This document shows positions 39,689 to 48,499 of a stretch of 64,000 bases of DNA, in pieces (positions within the stretch are counted from its first letter, which is position 1; every line of letters begins with the position of its first letter). Source of the DNA: Variovorax ginsengisoli. Lineage in GTDB: Bacteria; Pseudomonadota; Gammaproteobacteria; Burkholderiales; Burkholderiaceae_C. Below the pieces are notes generated by a model. That model worked only from the letters and a program-made list of their open reading frames with translations, did not search any database and was not told the DNA's origin. The translations under genes were made by a program, and so were the position numbers. The stretch covers positions 124,001 through 188,000 of the forward strand of contig NZ_JAUJZH010000003.1 in assembly GCF_030486595.1 (NCBI RefSeq). Reading direction: 5' to 3'.

Positions 39689-41281
39689 TCAGGTGACAGG
39701 CGCCGGATTGAACAACACCAGCGCGTTGTGCAGCTTCCACTGCTCCGCCCAGGTCTTCCTGCGGCCGCTGGCCACATCGAGCATCAGCTTGAACAGCTCC
39801 CAGCCCACCTCCTCGATGCTGGCCTCGCCGTCGGCGATGCGCCCGGCGTTGACGTCCATCAGGTCGTGCCAGCGGCGCGCCAGGTCGCTGCGCGTGGCGA
39901 CCTTGATCACCGGCACCTCGGCCAGGCCGTAGGGGGTGCCGCGGCCGGTGGTGAAGACGTGCAGGTTCATGCCCGCGGCCAGCTGCAAGGTGCCGCAGAT
40001 GAAGTCGCTGGCCGGCGTGGCGGCGTACAGCAGCCCCTTCTGGCGCGCCTTCTCGCCCGGCGCGACGACACCCGAGATCGGCGCGCTGCCGCTCTTGACG
40101 ATCGAGCCCATCGCCTTCTCCACGATGTTCGACAGCCCGCCCTTCTTGTTGCCGGGCGTGGTGTTGGCGCTGCGGTCGACCCGCCCGCGCTCGAGGTAGG
40201 CGTCGTACCAGGCCATCTCGCGGATCATCGCCTCGGCCACCTCGGGCGTGGTCGCGCGCGAGGTCAGCTGGTCGATGCCGTCGCGCACCTCGGTCACCTC
40301 CGAGAACATCACGGTGGCGCCGGCGCGCACCAGCAAGTCGGTGCAGAAGCCCACCGCCGGGTTGGCCGTGACGCCCGAGAAGGCGTCGCTGCCGCCGCAC
40401 TGCACGCCGACCACCAGCTCGCTGGCCGGCACGGTCTCGCGCCGGCGGTCGTTCAGGCGCTCCAGGTGCTCCTCGGCCTGGCGCAGGATCGAGTCCACCA
40501 TCGACATGAAGCCCACGTGGGCCTCGTCCTGCAGGCAGACCACGTCGAGCTTGGCGTCGGCGCTGTCGCCGACATCGGCCACGTTGCGCTCGTCGATCAG
40601 GGGAATGGTGCCCGGGGGCATCAGGCGCTCGGGCTGCAGCTTCTCGCAGCCCAGGCTGACGACCATCACCTCGCCGCCGAAGTTCGGATTGAGGCTGATG
40701 TTGCGCAGGGTGCGGATCGGGATGACGGCGTCGGGCGCGTCGATGGCGACGCCGCAGCCGTAGCTGTGTTCGAGCGCCACCACGTCGTCGACGTTGGGAA
40801 ACCGGGGCAGCAGTTCGGCCTTGATGCGCTGGACTGCGAACTCGGTGACGCCGGCCACGCACTGCACGGTCTGGGTGATGGCCAGGATGTTGCGGGTGCC
40901 GACCGAGCCGTCGGGGTTGCGAAAGCCCTCGAAGGTGTAGCCCTCGAGCGGGGGCATGGCGGGCGGCTTGACGGTGGCGATGGGCAGGCCGTCGAGCTCG
41001 CGCGCGGCGGGCATCCTCAGGAGCCGCTCGTGCACCCAGCTGCCGGCCGGGATGGGCTTGAGGGCGTAGCCGATCGGCACGTCGTAGCGGCGCACCTCGC
41101 CGCCCTCGGGGATGTCGACCAGCGCCACCTTGTGGGCCTGGGGGACCTTCTCGCGCAGCGTGAGGCCCGAGGCGAACACGGTGCCGGCCGCCAGGCCGCC
41201 GTCGTTGGCCACGATCGCGACGTTGTCGCGCGCGTGCATGAGGATGGTGAGCGGCGGCCTGGGCGTGGGGGTTTCAGTCAT
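39689..41281 (-). CDS. garD: Galactarate dehydratase (UxaA/GarD family)
   Basis: A 530-residue sugar-acid dehydratase. An N-terminal SAF domain (about residues 10-90, [16 protein letters not shown] and [17 protein letters not shown]) precedes the large domain with [44 protein letters not shown] and [19 protein letters not shown]. The C-terminus FNPAPVT matches E. coli GarD closely, from memory. It converts galactarate to 5-keto-4-deoxyglucarate using Fe2+. It is the last gene of a minus-strand operon with an unrelated L-talarate/galactarate dehydratase and a Bug binding protein, under probable LacI operators. Confidence 0.88.
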   Translation of the reverse strand: MTETPTPRPPLTILMHARDNVAIVANDGGLAAGTVFASGLTLREKVPQAHKVALVDIPEGGEVRRYDVPIGYALKPIPAGSWVHERLLRMPAARELDGLPIATVKPPAMPPLEGYTFEGFRNPDGSVGTRNILAITQTVQCVAGVTEFAVQRIKAELLPRFPNVDDVVALEHSYGCGVAIDAPDAVIPIRTLRNISLNPNFGGEVMVVSLGCEKLQPERLMPPGTIPLIDERNVADVGDSADAKLDVVCLQDEAHVGFMSMVDSILRQAEEHLERLNDRRRETVPASELVVGVQCGGSDAFSGVTANPAVGFCTDLLVRAGATVMFSEVTEVRDGIDQLTSRATTPEVAEAMIREMAWYDAYLERGRVDRSANTTPGNKKGGLSNIVEKAMGSIVKSGSAPISGVVAPGEKARQKGLLYAATPASDFICGTLQLAAGMNLHVFTTGRGTPYGLAEVPVIKVATRSDLARRWHDLMDVNAGRIADGEASIEEVGWELFKLMLDVASGRRKTWAEQWKLHNALVLFNPAPVT

Positions 41282-41313
41282 GGGGGTGCTTCGGTGTCTC
41301 GCGTTCCCGCGGA

Positions 41314-42480
41314 TCAGGCTCGCCGCCCGATCTCGGCCTCTTCGCGGGTCCAGCCCTTGACCTGCTCGCTCAGGCTCAGGCCGAGGCCCGGGCGGCTCGG
41401 CACCCGCATGCGGCCGTCGCGGATCTCGAGGCGCTCGTTGAACAGGGGTTCGAGCCAGTCGAAGTGCTCGACCCAGGGCTCGGTGGGATAGACCGCGCCC
41501 AGATGGACATGCAGCTCCATCGCGAAGTGCGGCCCGAGGCCGAGGCCGGCCTGCTCGGCGAGGCCGGCCACTTTCAGGAACGGCGTGATCCCGCCCACGC
41601 GAGGCGCATCGGGCATGAGGTAGTCGGCGGCGCGGTGACGGATGAGTTCGCCGTGCTCGGCCGCGCTGGTCAGCATCTCGCCGGTCGCGATCGGGGTGTC
41701 GAACTGGGCCGCGAGCGCGGCGTGGCCCTCGAAGTCGTAGGCATCGAGCGGCTCCTCGATCCACACCAGATTGAATTGCTCGAAGATGCGGCACATGCGC
41801 TGCGCGGTCGGCCGGTCCCACTGCTGGTTGGCATCGACCATCAGCGGCATGTCGTCGCCCAGGTGCTTGCGCACCGCTTCCACGCGCCGGACGTCCAGCG
41901 CGCGGTCGGGTTGCCCGACCTTCAGCTTGATGCCGCCGATGCCGCGTTCGCGCGAGGCCTGCGCATTGACGAGCAGTTGCTCCAGCGGCGTGTGCAGGAA
42001 GCCGCCCGAGGTGTTGTAGCACTGCACCGAGTCGCGCTGCGAGCCGAGCAGCTTGGACAGCGAGAGACCGGCGCGCCGGGCCTTGAGGTCGTACAGCGCG
42101 ACGTCGAAGGCGCCGATCGCCTGCACCGCCATGCCGCTGCGGCCGACCGAGGCACCGGCCCAGCACAGCTTGGTCCAGAGCCTGGAGATGTCGCTCGGGT
42201 CTTCGCCGATCAGTGCCGGCGCGATTTCCTTCGCATGCGCGAACTGGCCCGGCCCGCCGGCCCGCTTCGAGTAGCTGAAGCCGAGGCCGCGATGGCCGTC
42301 CTTGGTCTCGATCTCGGCGAACAGCATCGCGATCTCGGTCATCGGCTTCTGGCGGCCGGTCAGGACCTTGGCGTCGCTGATCGGGTTGGCCAGCGGCAGG
42401 TAGCACGACGAGATGCGTACCCAGCTGATGCTGTCGCTCGCGAACGAAGGGGAGGAGGGGGTCATGACGGCGGAGTCCAT
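41314..42480 (-). CDS. L-talarate/galactarate dehydratase (enolase superfamily)
   Basis: A 388-residue enolase-superfamily acid-sugar dehydratase. The barrel shows the KxK base motif in [13 protein letters not shown], metal ligands in [26 protein letters not shown] and TPIATGEML, and a conserved histidine in [12 protein letters not shown]. The capping-domain text [21 protein letters not shown] and [12 protein letters not shown] agree with characterised talarate/galactarate dehydratases of Polaromonas and Salmonella, as I remember them. ATG at 42480 was preferred; 42465 is also possible. It is the middle gene between the Bug protein and garD. Confidence 0.87.
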   Translation of the reverse strand: MDSAVMTPSSPSFASDSISWVRISSCYLPLANPISDAKVLTGRQKPMTEIAMLFAEIETKDGHRGLGFSYSKRAGGPGQFAHAKEIAPALIGEDPSDISRLWTKLCWAGASVGRSGMAVQAIGAFDVALYDLKARRAGLSLSKLLGSQRDSVQCYNTSGGFLHTPLEQLLVNAQASRERGIGGIKLKVGQPDRALDVRRVEAVRKHLGDDMPLMVDANQQWDRPTAQRMCRIFEQFNLVWIEEPLDAYDFEGHAALAAQFDTPIATGEMLTSAAEHGELIRHRAADYLMPDAPRVGGITPFLKVAGLAEQAGLGLGPHFAMELHVHLGAVYPTEPWVEHFDWLEPLFNERLEIRDGRMRVPSRPGLGLSLSEQVKGWTREEAEIGRRA

Positions 42481-42505
42481 GCGCTTCGGGGTGGTGGGGG
42501 CGTGC

Positions 42506-43465
42506 TCAGTCGATCGTGATCTTGCCGGCCTCGATCACGGTCTTCCAGCGCGCGTATTCCTTCTGCTGGAATTCCGCGAACTGAGCCGGCGTGTTGGCGA
42601 CCATCTCGAAGCCGATCGAGGTGAACTGTTCCTTGACCTTCGGGTCGTTGAGCGCTTCGACGAAGGCGGCATGGGCCTTGTCCCGTGTCGCGGGGGCCAA
42701 GCCCTTGGGGGCGACGATGGCCTGCCACGACGCCACCTCGACATTCTTGACCCCCGCTTCGGCCAGCGTCGGCACCTCGGGCAGCACCGGCGAGCGCTTC
42801 GGGCTGGTGATCGCCAGTGCGCGCATCCGGCCGCCCTTGATGTATTGCGCCACCGAGTTGATGTTCTGGAACGACGCATCGACCTGGCCGCCCATGAGGT
42901 CGGTGTGGGCCGGCGAGCCGCCCTTGTAGGGGACATGGAGGCCCTGGGTGCCGGTCTGCTGCCAGAACAGCTCGGCCGTGAGGTGGTCGCTCGAGCCGTT
43001 GCCGGCCGACGCGAAGGTCATCTTGCCGGGGTTGGCCTTCAGGCCGGCGATCACGTCGGCCACGTTCTTGTACGGCGAGCTCGCCGGCACCACCAGCACG
43101 TTGGGCGATGCCACCGCCACGGTGATCAGGTCGAAATCCTTCAGCGCGTCGTACTGCAGGCCCTTGACCAGGTGCGGCACGATCACCAGCGGACCGAGCG
43201 AGGTCACGAGGAAGGTGCTGCCGTCGGCCGGAGCCCGCTTGACGAAGGTGGCGCCGATGGTGCCGGTGGCCCCGGCCTTGTTGTCGACCAGGAAGGACTG
43301 CTTGAGCTTCTCGCTGAGCCGCGGCACGATCGCGCGCGCCACCTGGTCGGTCGAGCCGCCGGGCGGGAACGGGACCACCAGCGTGACGGTCTTCTCGGGC
43401 CAGCCCTGCCCATGGGCGGCCAGGGCCGCCAGGCTCAGCGCGATCGCGCCCAGGTACTTCTTCAT
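42506..43465 (-). CDS. Tripartite tricarboxylate transporter substrate-binding protein (Bug family)
   Basis: A 319-residue periplasmic binding protein. A signal peptide covers about residues 1-20 (KKYLGAIALSLAALAAHG), then the mature start WPEKTVTLVVPFPPGGSTDQ is classic for Bug proteins, with GATGTIGATFVKRAPADGST and FASAGNGSSDHLTAELF following. AAGGAG lies seven bases before the ATG. No TctA/TctB membrane genes are next to it, so it must use a distant transporter. Context suggests a sugar acid such as galactarate as ligand. A LacI-type operator lies 18 bases upstream. Confidence 0.92.
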   Translation of the reverse strand: MKKYLGAIALSLAALAAHGQGWPEKTVTLVVPFPPGGSTDQVARAIVPRLSEKLKQSFLVDNKAGATGTIGATFVKRAPADGSTFLVTSLGPLVIVPHLVKGLQYDALKDFDLITVAVASPNVLVVPASSPYKNVADVIAGLKANPGKMTFASAGNGSSDHLTAELFWQQTGTQGLHVPYKGGSPAHTDLMGGQVDASFQNINSVAQYIKGGRMRALAITSPKRSPVLPEVPTLAEAGVKNVEVASWQAIVAPKGLAPATRDKAHAAFVEALNDPKVKEQFTSIGFEMVANTPAQFAEFQQKEYARWKTVIEAGKITID

Positions 43466-43482
43466 GTCATGTCTCCTTGGAT

Positions 43483-43496
43483 TGATAACGTTGTCA
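43483..43496. promoter_or_regulatory. LacI-type operator 1 (before the Bug-dehydratase operon)
   Basis: TGATAACGTTGTCA, a near-perfect palindrome with the CG centre typical of LacI/GalR-family operators, lies 18 bases before the Bug-protein start codon. It is identical to the site at 45474-45487. Confidence 0.82.
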
Positions 43497-43590
43497 TTTT
43501 TGGCCTGGGAAACGAATCGGACGACGGGTGGTTGCGCGTTATCAAGATTCTGTCGATATAGCGAAATCGGATTCGAGGCGCCAAGACAAA

Positions 43591-43604
43591 TGATATCGTT
43601 GTCA
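43591..43604. promoter_or_regulatory. LacI-type operator 2
   Basis: TGATATCGTTGTCA differs from the 43483 site in one of 14 bases. It lies in the 283-base gap between the divergent Bug operon and lacI-type regulator, 108 bases from site 1, a spacing compatible with looping. A lone half-site CGTTATCA is at 43537-43544. Confidence 0.75.
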
Positions 43605-43679
43605 TTTTGACCGGTCAACCCAGGCGGTGATCGGGGTTTTCCCGGTTTCGCGCCGGCCCGCAGGCCTCGACGGCTGCGC

Positions 43680-43693
43680 TGTTAACGATGTCA
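43680..43693. promoter_or_regulatory. LacI-type operator 3 (before the regulator gene)
   Basis: TGTTAACGATGTCA matches the consensus at 12 of 14 bases and lies 55 bases upstream of the regulator start, suggesting autoregulation. Confidence 0.6.
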
Positions 43694-43748
43694 GCGCGAG
43701 GCCCACCGATTTTGGTAGGCTCCCGGGATCCAACGCCAGACGCCCGAA

Positions 43749-44744
43749 ATGAACGACGTTTCTCCCTTCAAGGCGGCCACGCTCCACGACGTGGCCAAGG
43801 CGGCGGGCGTTTCGCTGATCACCGCCTCGCGCGCGCTCGGCAATCCCGGCGTGGTGTCGGCGAAGACGATCGAGAAGGTCCAGGCTGCGGTCGAATCGAC
43901 CGGCTACATCCCGAATCTGCTCGCCGGCGGCCTGAAGTCGAAGCGCAGCCTGATGGTGGGCGGCATCGTGCCGGCGCTCTCGGTGTCGCAGTTCCTTCCG
44001 ACCGTGCAGGCCCTGACCACCGAACTCGCCGCGGCCGGCTACCAGCTGATCCTGGGCCAGACGGCATACGACGCCGAGCGCGAGGAATCGGTGCTCAACG
44101 CGATGATCGGCCGCCAGCCCGACGGCATCGTCATCACCGGCCTGGTGCAGTCCCAGCGGGCCCGCGACCGGCTGCGCCGCTCGGGCATTCCGGTGGTCGA
44201 GACCTGGGACCTCAGCGACCGGCCGATCGACATGGTCGTGGGCTTCTCGCACCTGAAGGTGGGCGGCGCGCTGGGGGGCTATTTCCTCGGCAAGGGATGG
44301 AAGCGGATCGGCATCGCCTCCGGCGACGACCATCGGGCGCGGATGCGCCGCGACGGCTTCCAGACCACGATCGGGCGCGAGCTGCCGACCGCCTTCGTGC
44401 CCGCACCCAGCAGCCTCGAACTGGGCCGCCGTGCGCTCGGGCAGCTGCTCGAGACCGATCCGGAACTGGCGGCGATCTGCTGCAGCTCTGACCAGCTCGC
44501 GCATGGCGTGATCGTGGAGGCGCTGGCGCGCGGCCTGCGGGTGCCGCAGGACCTCGCGATCTGCGGCTTCGGCAACGCCGACTTCGGGGCCCACACGGTG
44601 CCGTCGATCTCCACCGTCCATGTGGACGGGGCCGAGATCGGCCGCCTGGCGGCGCAGCTGATCGTCGCCCGCTGCCGCGGCGAAGCGGTGGCCCAGCCGG
44701 TGATCGACGTCGGCTTCCGGATCGTCGAGCGGCAGTCGACTTGA
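43749..44744 (+). CDS. LacI-family transcriptional regulator
   Basis: A 331-residue regulator. The helix-turn-helix TLHDVAKAAGVSLITASRAL spans residues 11-30, followed by a hinge helix (PNLLAGGLKSKRS) and a periplasmic-binding-protein-like sensor domain ending with SISTVHVDGAEIGRLAAQLI. It resembles GntR/IdnR-type regulators of sugar acids, so galactarate, talarate or a product is a plausible effector. Four matching palindromes at 43483, 43591, 43680 and 45474 are the likely targets, covering the Bug-dehydratase operon, itself, and the divergent GntR/opine-dehydrogenase promoters. Confidence 0.9.
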   Translation: MNDVSPFKAATLHDVAKAAGVSLITASRALGNPGVVSAKTIEKVQAAVESTGYIPNLLAGGLKSKRSLMVGGIVPALSVSQFLPTVQALTTELAAAGYQLILGQTAYDAEREESVLNAMIGRQPDGIVITGLVQSQRARDRLRRSGIPVVETWDLSDRPIDMVVGFSHLKVGGALGGYFLGKGWKRIGIASGDDHRARMRRDGFQTTIGRELPTAFVPAPSSLELGRRALGQLLETDPELAAICCSSDQLAHGVIVEALARGLRVPQDLAICGFGNADFGAHTVPSISTVHVDGAEIGRLAAQLIVARCRGEAVAQPVIDVGFRIVERQST

Positions 44745-44745
44745 G

Positions 44746-45471
44746 CTAACGAGCGCGCTGCGGCAGCTCGGACGCGCGGCGCCGCTCGCGGCCGTTCACG
44801 AGATGGGTGCGCATGGCGGCACGGGCCGCATCCGCATCCTGCTGCGCGATCGCGTCGACGATGCGTCGATGCTCCAGCAGCACCTGGTCGCTCGTGGCGA
44901 TGCCGGGGTCCTCGCCGGCCGCGGCTTTCAGGAAGGCGGTCGGCACGCAGGCCGGGCCCAGCGCTTCGAGCACCGCGGCGTAGTGCGGGCTGTGGGCCGC
45001 GCGCGAGATCTCGAGGTGAAGCTGGAAGTCGGGCACCGCCGTGTCCATGCCTTGCGCCATGGCGCTGCGGAAGGCGTTCAGCGCGCCGGCGATGGCTTCC
45101 AGGTCGGCGCCGTCGCGACGCTGCGCCGCCAGGGCGGCGGCTTCGGATTCGAGGCCGATGCGCAATTCGATCAGCGCCAGCGCCTGCGGGAGGCTGTCGT
45201 CCGGGCTGCTGTCGACCAGGAAAGGCTTGGCGCGCGACGCCCCGACCACGAAGGTGCCGACGCCCCGGCGCGACCGCACCATCCCGGCCGCTTGCAGCCT
45301 CGACAGCGCTTCGCGGACCACGGTCCGGCTGACACCGAACTCGCTCATGATCTCGGCCTCGGTCGGCAGCTTGTCGCCGGCCCGCAGCGGGCCGATCCGG
45401 ATCCGGTGGCTGAGGGCGTCGACCACGCCCATGCTCAGGTTGCGCGGCTGGGATCGGTGGGGGCTCTGCAT
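44746..45471 (-). CDS. GntR-family regulator, FadR subfamily (FCD domain)
   Basis: A 241-residue regulator. The winged helix contains GDKLPTEAEIMSEFGVSRTVVREALSRL in two adjoining parts, followed by the FCD effector domain with LIELRIGLESEAAALAA and the metal-site histidines in DFQLHLEISRAAHSP and LLEHRRIVDAI. FCD regulators sense carboxylates, so a hydroxy-acid ligand is likely. The ATG at 45471 has no ribosome site and a LacI-type operator ends two bases upstream, hinting at a very short or absent leader; a longer form from 45561 would place the operator inside the gene. It converges on the LacI gene with one base between. Confidence 0.85.
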   Translation of the reverse strand: MQSPHRSQPRNLSMGVVDALSHRIRIGPLRAGDKLPTEAEIMSEFGVSRTVVREALSRLQAAGMVRSRRGVGTFVVGASRAKPFLVDSSPDDSLPQALALIELRIGLESEAAALAAQRRDGADLEAIAGALNAFRSAMAQGMDTAVPDFQLHLEISRAAHSPHYAAVLEALGPACVPTAFLKAAAGEDPGIATSDQVLLEHRRIVDAIAQQDADAARAAMRTHLVNGRERRRASELPQRAR

Positions 45472-45473
45472 GT

Positions 45474-45487
45474 TGATAACGTTGTCA
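45474..45487. promoter_or_regulatory. LacI-type operator 4 (between gntR and the opine-dehydrogenase operon)
   Basis: TGATAACGTTGTCA is identical to operator 1. It abuts the GntR start codon and lies 88 bases before the -35 box of the divergent operon, so it should block GntR expression most directly. Confidence 0.8.
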
Positions 45488-45574
45488 TCGATGCTAGTCG
45501 AAAGCGGCCGGACGGTCCAGGAAACGGGGCGCGGCGAGCGCCTCAGGGGAAACGCGAACACGGCCTATTTTTAG

Positions 45575-45603
45575 TTGACACATGAAAGGTTGAAAAGTAA
45601 TGT
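45575..45603 (+). promoter_or_regulatory. Sigma-70 promoter of the opine-dehydrogenase operon
   Basis: A perfect -35 box TTGACA (45575-45580), a 17-base spacer and TAATGT (45598-45603) form a strong promoter 38 bases before the start codon at 45641. The spacer is AT-rich with two GAAA-containing direct repeats. Confidence 0.8.
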
Positions 45604-45640
45604 ATTGACGCCTCCTCCTGTTCCACTTCGACTGCAACCC

Positions 45641-46714
45641 ATGAAAATCGCAATCCTCGGCGGCGGCCACGGCGCCTATGCAGCCGCCGCCGACCTGTCC
45701 GAAGCCGGCCACGAAGTCCGCCTCTGGCGCCGCGACGGCGCCGCGCTGGCACCGGTCGTGCAAGCCGGATCCATCACGTTGAAGGATGCCGATGGCAGCC
45801 GAGACGTGGCGATCGCGCTGGCCACGCCCGACATCGGCGCCGCGCTGCGCGATGCCGAGCTGATCGTGATTCCCACCCCGGCGATCGCCCAGCAGGACAT
45901 CGCCCGCGCGATGGCGCCGCACCTGGTCGACGGCCAGGTGGTGTTTCTGCCGCCCGGCACCTTCGGCAGCTACGTCATGGCGCGCCAGGTGGCCGAGTCC
46001 GGCAGCCGCGCCGATGTCGCCTGGGCCGAGACCGGCACGCTGCCCTACCTGGCGCGCAAGCACGGCGAGCGCGAGGTGAACGTGACGATCCGCGCCATCC
46101 GCATGCCCACCGGCGTCTATCCGGCGCGCAAGGAGGCGCAGGCGATCGAGGTGATCCGCCGGGCCTATCCCGCGGTGCACGGCTGCGGCGACGCGCTGTC
46201 GGGCGCGCTGATGAATGCCGGCCCGGTGATCCATCCGCCGCTGATGGTCATGAACGCCGCGCCGCTGCAGCACTTCGAGCGCTGGGACATCCACAACGAG
46301 GGCACCCAGCGCGCGGTGCGCGACGTCACCGACCGGCTCGACCAGGAGCGCATCGCGGTGCGCGAGGCGCTCGGGCAGGGCGCGCCGCACTATCCGCTGG
46401 CCGACCACTACAACAACGACCAGTGGATGTACGGCGATGCCCACAAGCAACTGGTGAAGTCGGGCGACTGGCGCGAGAACATCGACCTCCACACGCACCG
46501 CTACATCACGGAGGACACCGAGCTCGGGCTGGCCTTCCTGGCCTCGACCGCGCGCTTCGTCGGCGTCGACGCGCCGATCGCCCATGGGCTGCTGGCGATC
46601 GTCGGCGGCTTCCTCGGACGTGACCTGCGCCGGGGGCCCCGCACATTGGAGACGCTCGGCCTCTCCGAACTGAGCGCGGCGCAACTCAAGAAGAGATTGC
46701 ACGATGGTGAATGA
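45641..46714 (+). CDS. NAD/NADP octopine/nopaline dehydrogenase-family protein
   Basis: A 357-residue two-domain dehydrogenase. The N-terminal Rossmann motif is KIAILGGGHGAYAAAADLSE with VRLWRRDG at the ribose-specifying turn. The C-terminal all-helical domain contains NAGPVIHPPLMVMNAAPLQH, typical of the octopine dehydrogenase family and its catalytic histidine. Such enzymes reversibly join an amino acid and a 2-oxo acid to an opine-like secondary amine. Direction and substrate are unknown. It is the first gene of a four-gene operon with tight overlaps (11 bases with the next gene) behind a strong promoter. Confidence 0.85.
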   Translation: MKIAILGGGHGAYAAAADLSEAGHEVRLWRRDGAALAPVVQAGSITLKDADGSRDVAIALATPDIGAALRDAELIVIPTPAIAQQDIARAMAPHLVDGQVVFLPPGTFGSYVMARQVAESGSRADVAWAETGTLPYLARKHGEREVNVTIRAIRMPTGVYPARKEAQAIEVIRRAYPAVHGCGDALSGALMNAGPVIHPPLMVMNAAPLQHFERWDIHNEGTQRAVRDVTDRLDQERIAVREALGQGAPHYPLADHYNNDQWMYGDAHKQLVKSGDWRENIDLHTHRYITEDTELGLAFLASTARFVGVDAPIAHGLLAIVGGFLGRDLRRGPRTLETLGLSELSAAQLKKRLHDGE

Positions 46715-47702
46715 CCTGCCGCGCTTTGCAGCTGTCGGCGCGGGCCGGATGGGCCGCGGCATCGCGATCGCCTTCGCCTATGCGGGCCATCGCATCTCGC
46801 TGGTCGACCTGCGCCAGCGCAGCGACGAGGCTTGGCAGAAGCTGCGCAGTGAAGCACGGGCCGAGATCGAAGGCAGCCTGTCAGGGCTGGCCCAGCTCGG
46901 CGTGATCGATGCCGCGCAGGTGGCGGCGATCGCGGCGCGGGTCGAGTTCATGAACGCCGCCGACGCACCGGCCGCGCTCGGCGCTGCCGAACTGCTGTTC
47001 GAGGGCGTGCCCGAGACCCTGGACGCCAAGCGCGAGGCCTTCGAATGGCTCAACCGGCACTGCCGCGACGACGCGATCATCACCTCGACCACCAGCAGCA
47101 TCCTGGTGACGCAGCTGGCGGCGTTGGTGCACAAGCCGGAGCGCTTCCTCAACATGCACTGGCTCAATCCGGCCTACGTGATCCCGGTGGTCGAGCTGAG
47201 CTGCCATGTCGGCACCGACCCGGCCGTGCTGGCGCGCACCAAGGCGATCATGGAAGGCATCGGCAAGCTGCCGGTGGTCTGCGGCGCGACGCCCGGCTAC
47301 ATCGTGCCGCGGCTGCAGGCGCTGGTGATGAACGAGGCGGCCCGCATGATCGAGGAGGGCGCCGCCACGGCCGAGGAGATCGACAAGGCCACGCGCTACG
47401 GCCTGGGGCTGCGCTTCGCGGCGCTCGGCGTGGTCGAGTTCATCGACTTCGGCGGCTGCGACATCCTGCACCACGCAAGCCGCGAGATGTCGGCCTCGAT
47501 CGACCGTGCGCGCTACACGGCGCCCGCGATCGTCGACCGCATGGTCGACGAAGGCCGGCTCGGCTTGAAGAGCGGCAGCGGCTTCTACGACTACGAAGGG
47601 CGAGACGTCGACGCCTACCGCCGCGACGTGCTGTCGCGCACGCTGGGCATGCTGAGGCATGCCGGGCTCTGGCAGCCGCCGGCCGCAGAGACCCAGCCAT
47701 GA
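46704..47702 (+). CDS. 3-hydroxyacyl-CoA dehydrogenase-family protein
   Basis: A 332-residue NAD-dependent dehydrogenase. The GxGxxG loop is VGAGRMGRGIA (from residue 11), the middle carries ITSTTSSILVTQLA and the catalytic-type histidine motif FLNMHWLNPAYVIPVVEL, and the C-terminal helical domain ends GLKSGSGFYDYEGRD. The length is close to 3-hydroxybutyryl-CoA, L-carnitine and L-gulonate dehydrogenases, so the substrate may be a free hydroxy acid rather than a CoA ester. It overlaps both neighbours and belongs to the opine-dehydrogenase operon. Confidence 0.87.
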   Translation: MVNDLPRFAAVGAGRMGRGIAIAFAYAGHRISLVDLRQRSDEAWQKLRSEARAEIEGSLSGLAQLGVIDAAQVAAIAARVEFMNAADAPAALGAAELLFEGVPETLDAKREAFEWLNRHCRDDAIITSTTSSILVTQLAALVHKPERFLNMHWLNPAYVIPVVELSCHVGTDPAVLARTKAIMEGIGKLPVVCGATPGYIVPRLQALVMNEAARMIEEGAATAEEIDKATRYGLGLRFAALGVVEFIDFGGCDILHHASREMSASIDRARYTAPAIVDRMVDEGRLGLKSGSGFYDYEGRDVDAYRRDVLSRTLGMLRHAGLWQPPAAETQP

Positions 47703-48499
47703 AGATCCGGCGCGCCTTCGCCGACCTGTCGGTGGGCCAGGTGCACTATGCCGAGTGCGGCGCGGCGCAGGCCCCGCCGGTGCTGCTCTTGCACCAGTCG
47801 CCGCGCAGCTGGACCGAATACCGCGAGGTGCTGCCGCTGCTCGGTGCCCGACATCGCGCGATCGCGATGGACACCGCCGGCTTCGGCGACTCGGCCGCCA
47901 TCGACGGGCCTGCCAGCATCGAAGCCTGGGCCCGGATCGCGGTCGAACTGCTCGACGCCCTGGGCATCGCGCGGGCCGATGTCGTCGGCCATCACACCGG
48001 CGGCGTGATCGCGATCGAGATCGCGGCCAGTGCGCCAGAGCGGGTGCGCGGCCTGGTGCTGTCGTCGACGCCTTTCACCGACGCCGATTTTCGGCGCGTG
48101 CGCGCTGAACGGCCGCCGATCGACGAGGTGGCGGCTAGCGGCGACGGCAGTCACCTCGCCGCGCTGTGGCAGCGCCGCCAGGGTTTCTATCCGGCCGGGC
48201 GCCCTGAACTGCTCGAAGCCTTCGTGCGGGATGCGCTCAAGGCCAGCGGCAGCCCCGAGGACGGGCATCGCGCGGTCGCCGCCTACCGGATGGAAGACAG
48301 CATCCATCGCGTGCGGCAGCCAGTGCTGATCCTGCGCGCGACCGACGACCCCTTCGCGTCGCCGCATGCCGCCGAGCTGCAGCACGCGCTGCCGCAGGCG
48401 CGCACCCTCGACATCCCGGGCGGCATGGTGCCGCTGCCCGACCAGATGCCCGAGGCCTTCGCGGCCGCGGTGCTGGACTTTCTGGAGACGCTCCCATGA
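47699..48499 (+). CDS. Alpha/beta-hydrolase-fold protein with non-canonical active site
   Basis: A 266-residue alpha/beta-hydrolase. The oxyanion region LLHQSPRSWTEYR and the elbow strand VVGHHTGGVIAIEIA are present, but the nucleophile position of GxSxG is His99 instead of Ser, Asp or Cys. The acid-loop aspartates are in LRATDDPFA. The place of the usual catalytic histidine reads PGGMVPLPDQMPEAF, without His. It may therefore use different chemistry, bind without hydrolysing, or be a cofactor-free lyase or oxygenase relative. It overlaps both neighbours by four bases. Confidence 0.85.
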   Translation: MKIRRAFADLSVGQVHYAECGAAQAPPVLLLHQSPRSWTEYREVLPLLGARHRAIAMDTAGFGDSAAIDGPASIEAWARIAVELLDALGIARADVVGHHTGGVIAIEIAASAPERVRGLVLSSTPFTDADFRRVRAERPPIDEVAASGDGSHLAALWQRRQGFYPAGRPELLEAFVRDALKASGSPEDGHRAVAAYRMEDSIHRVRQPVLILRATDDPFASPHAAELQHALPQARTLDIPGGMVPLPDQMPEAFAAAVLDFLETLP

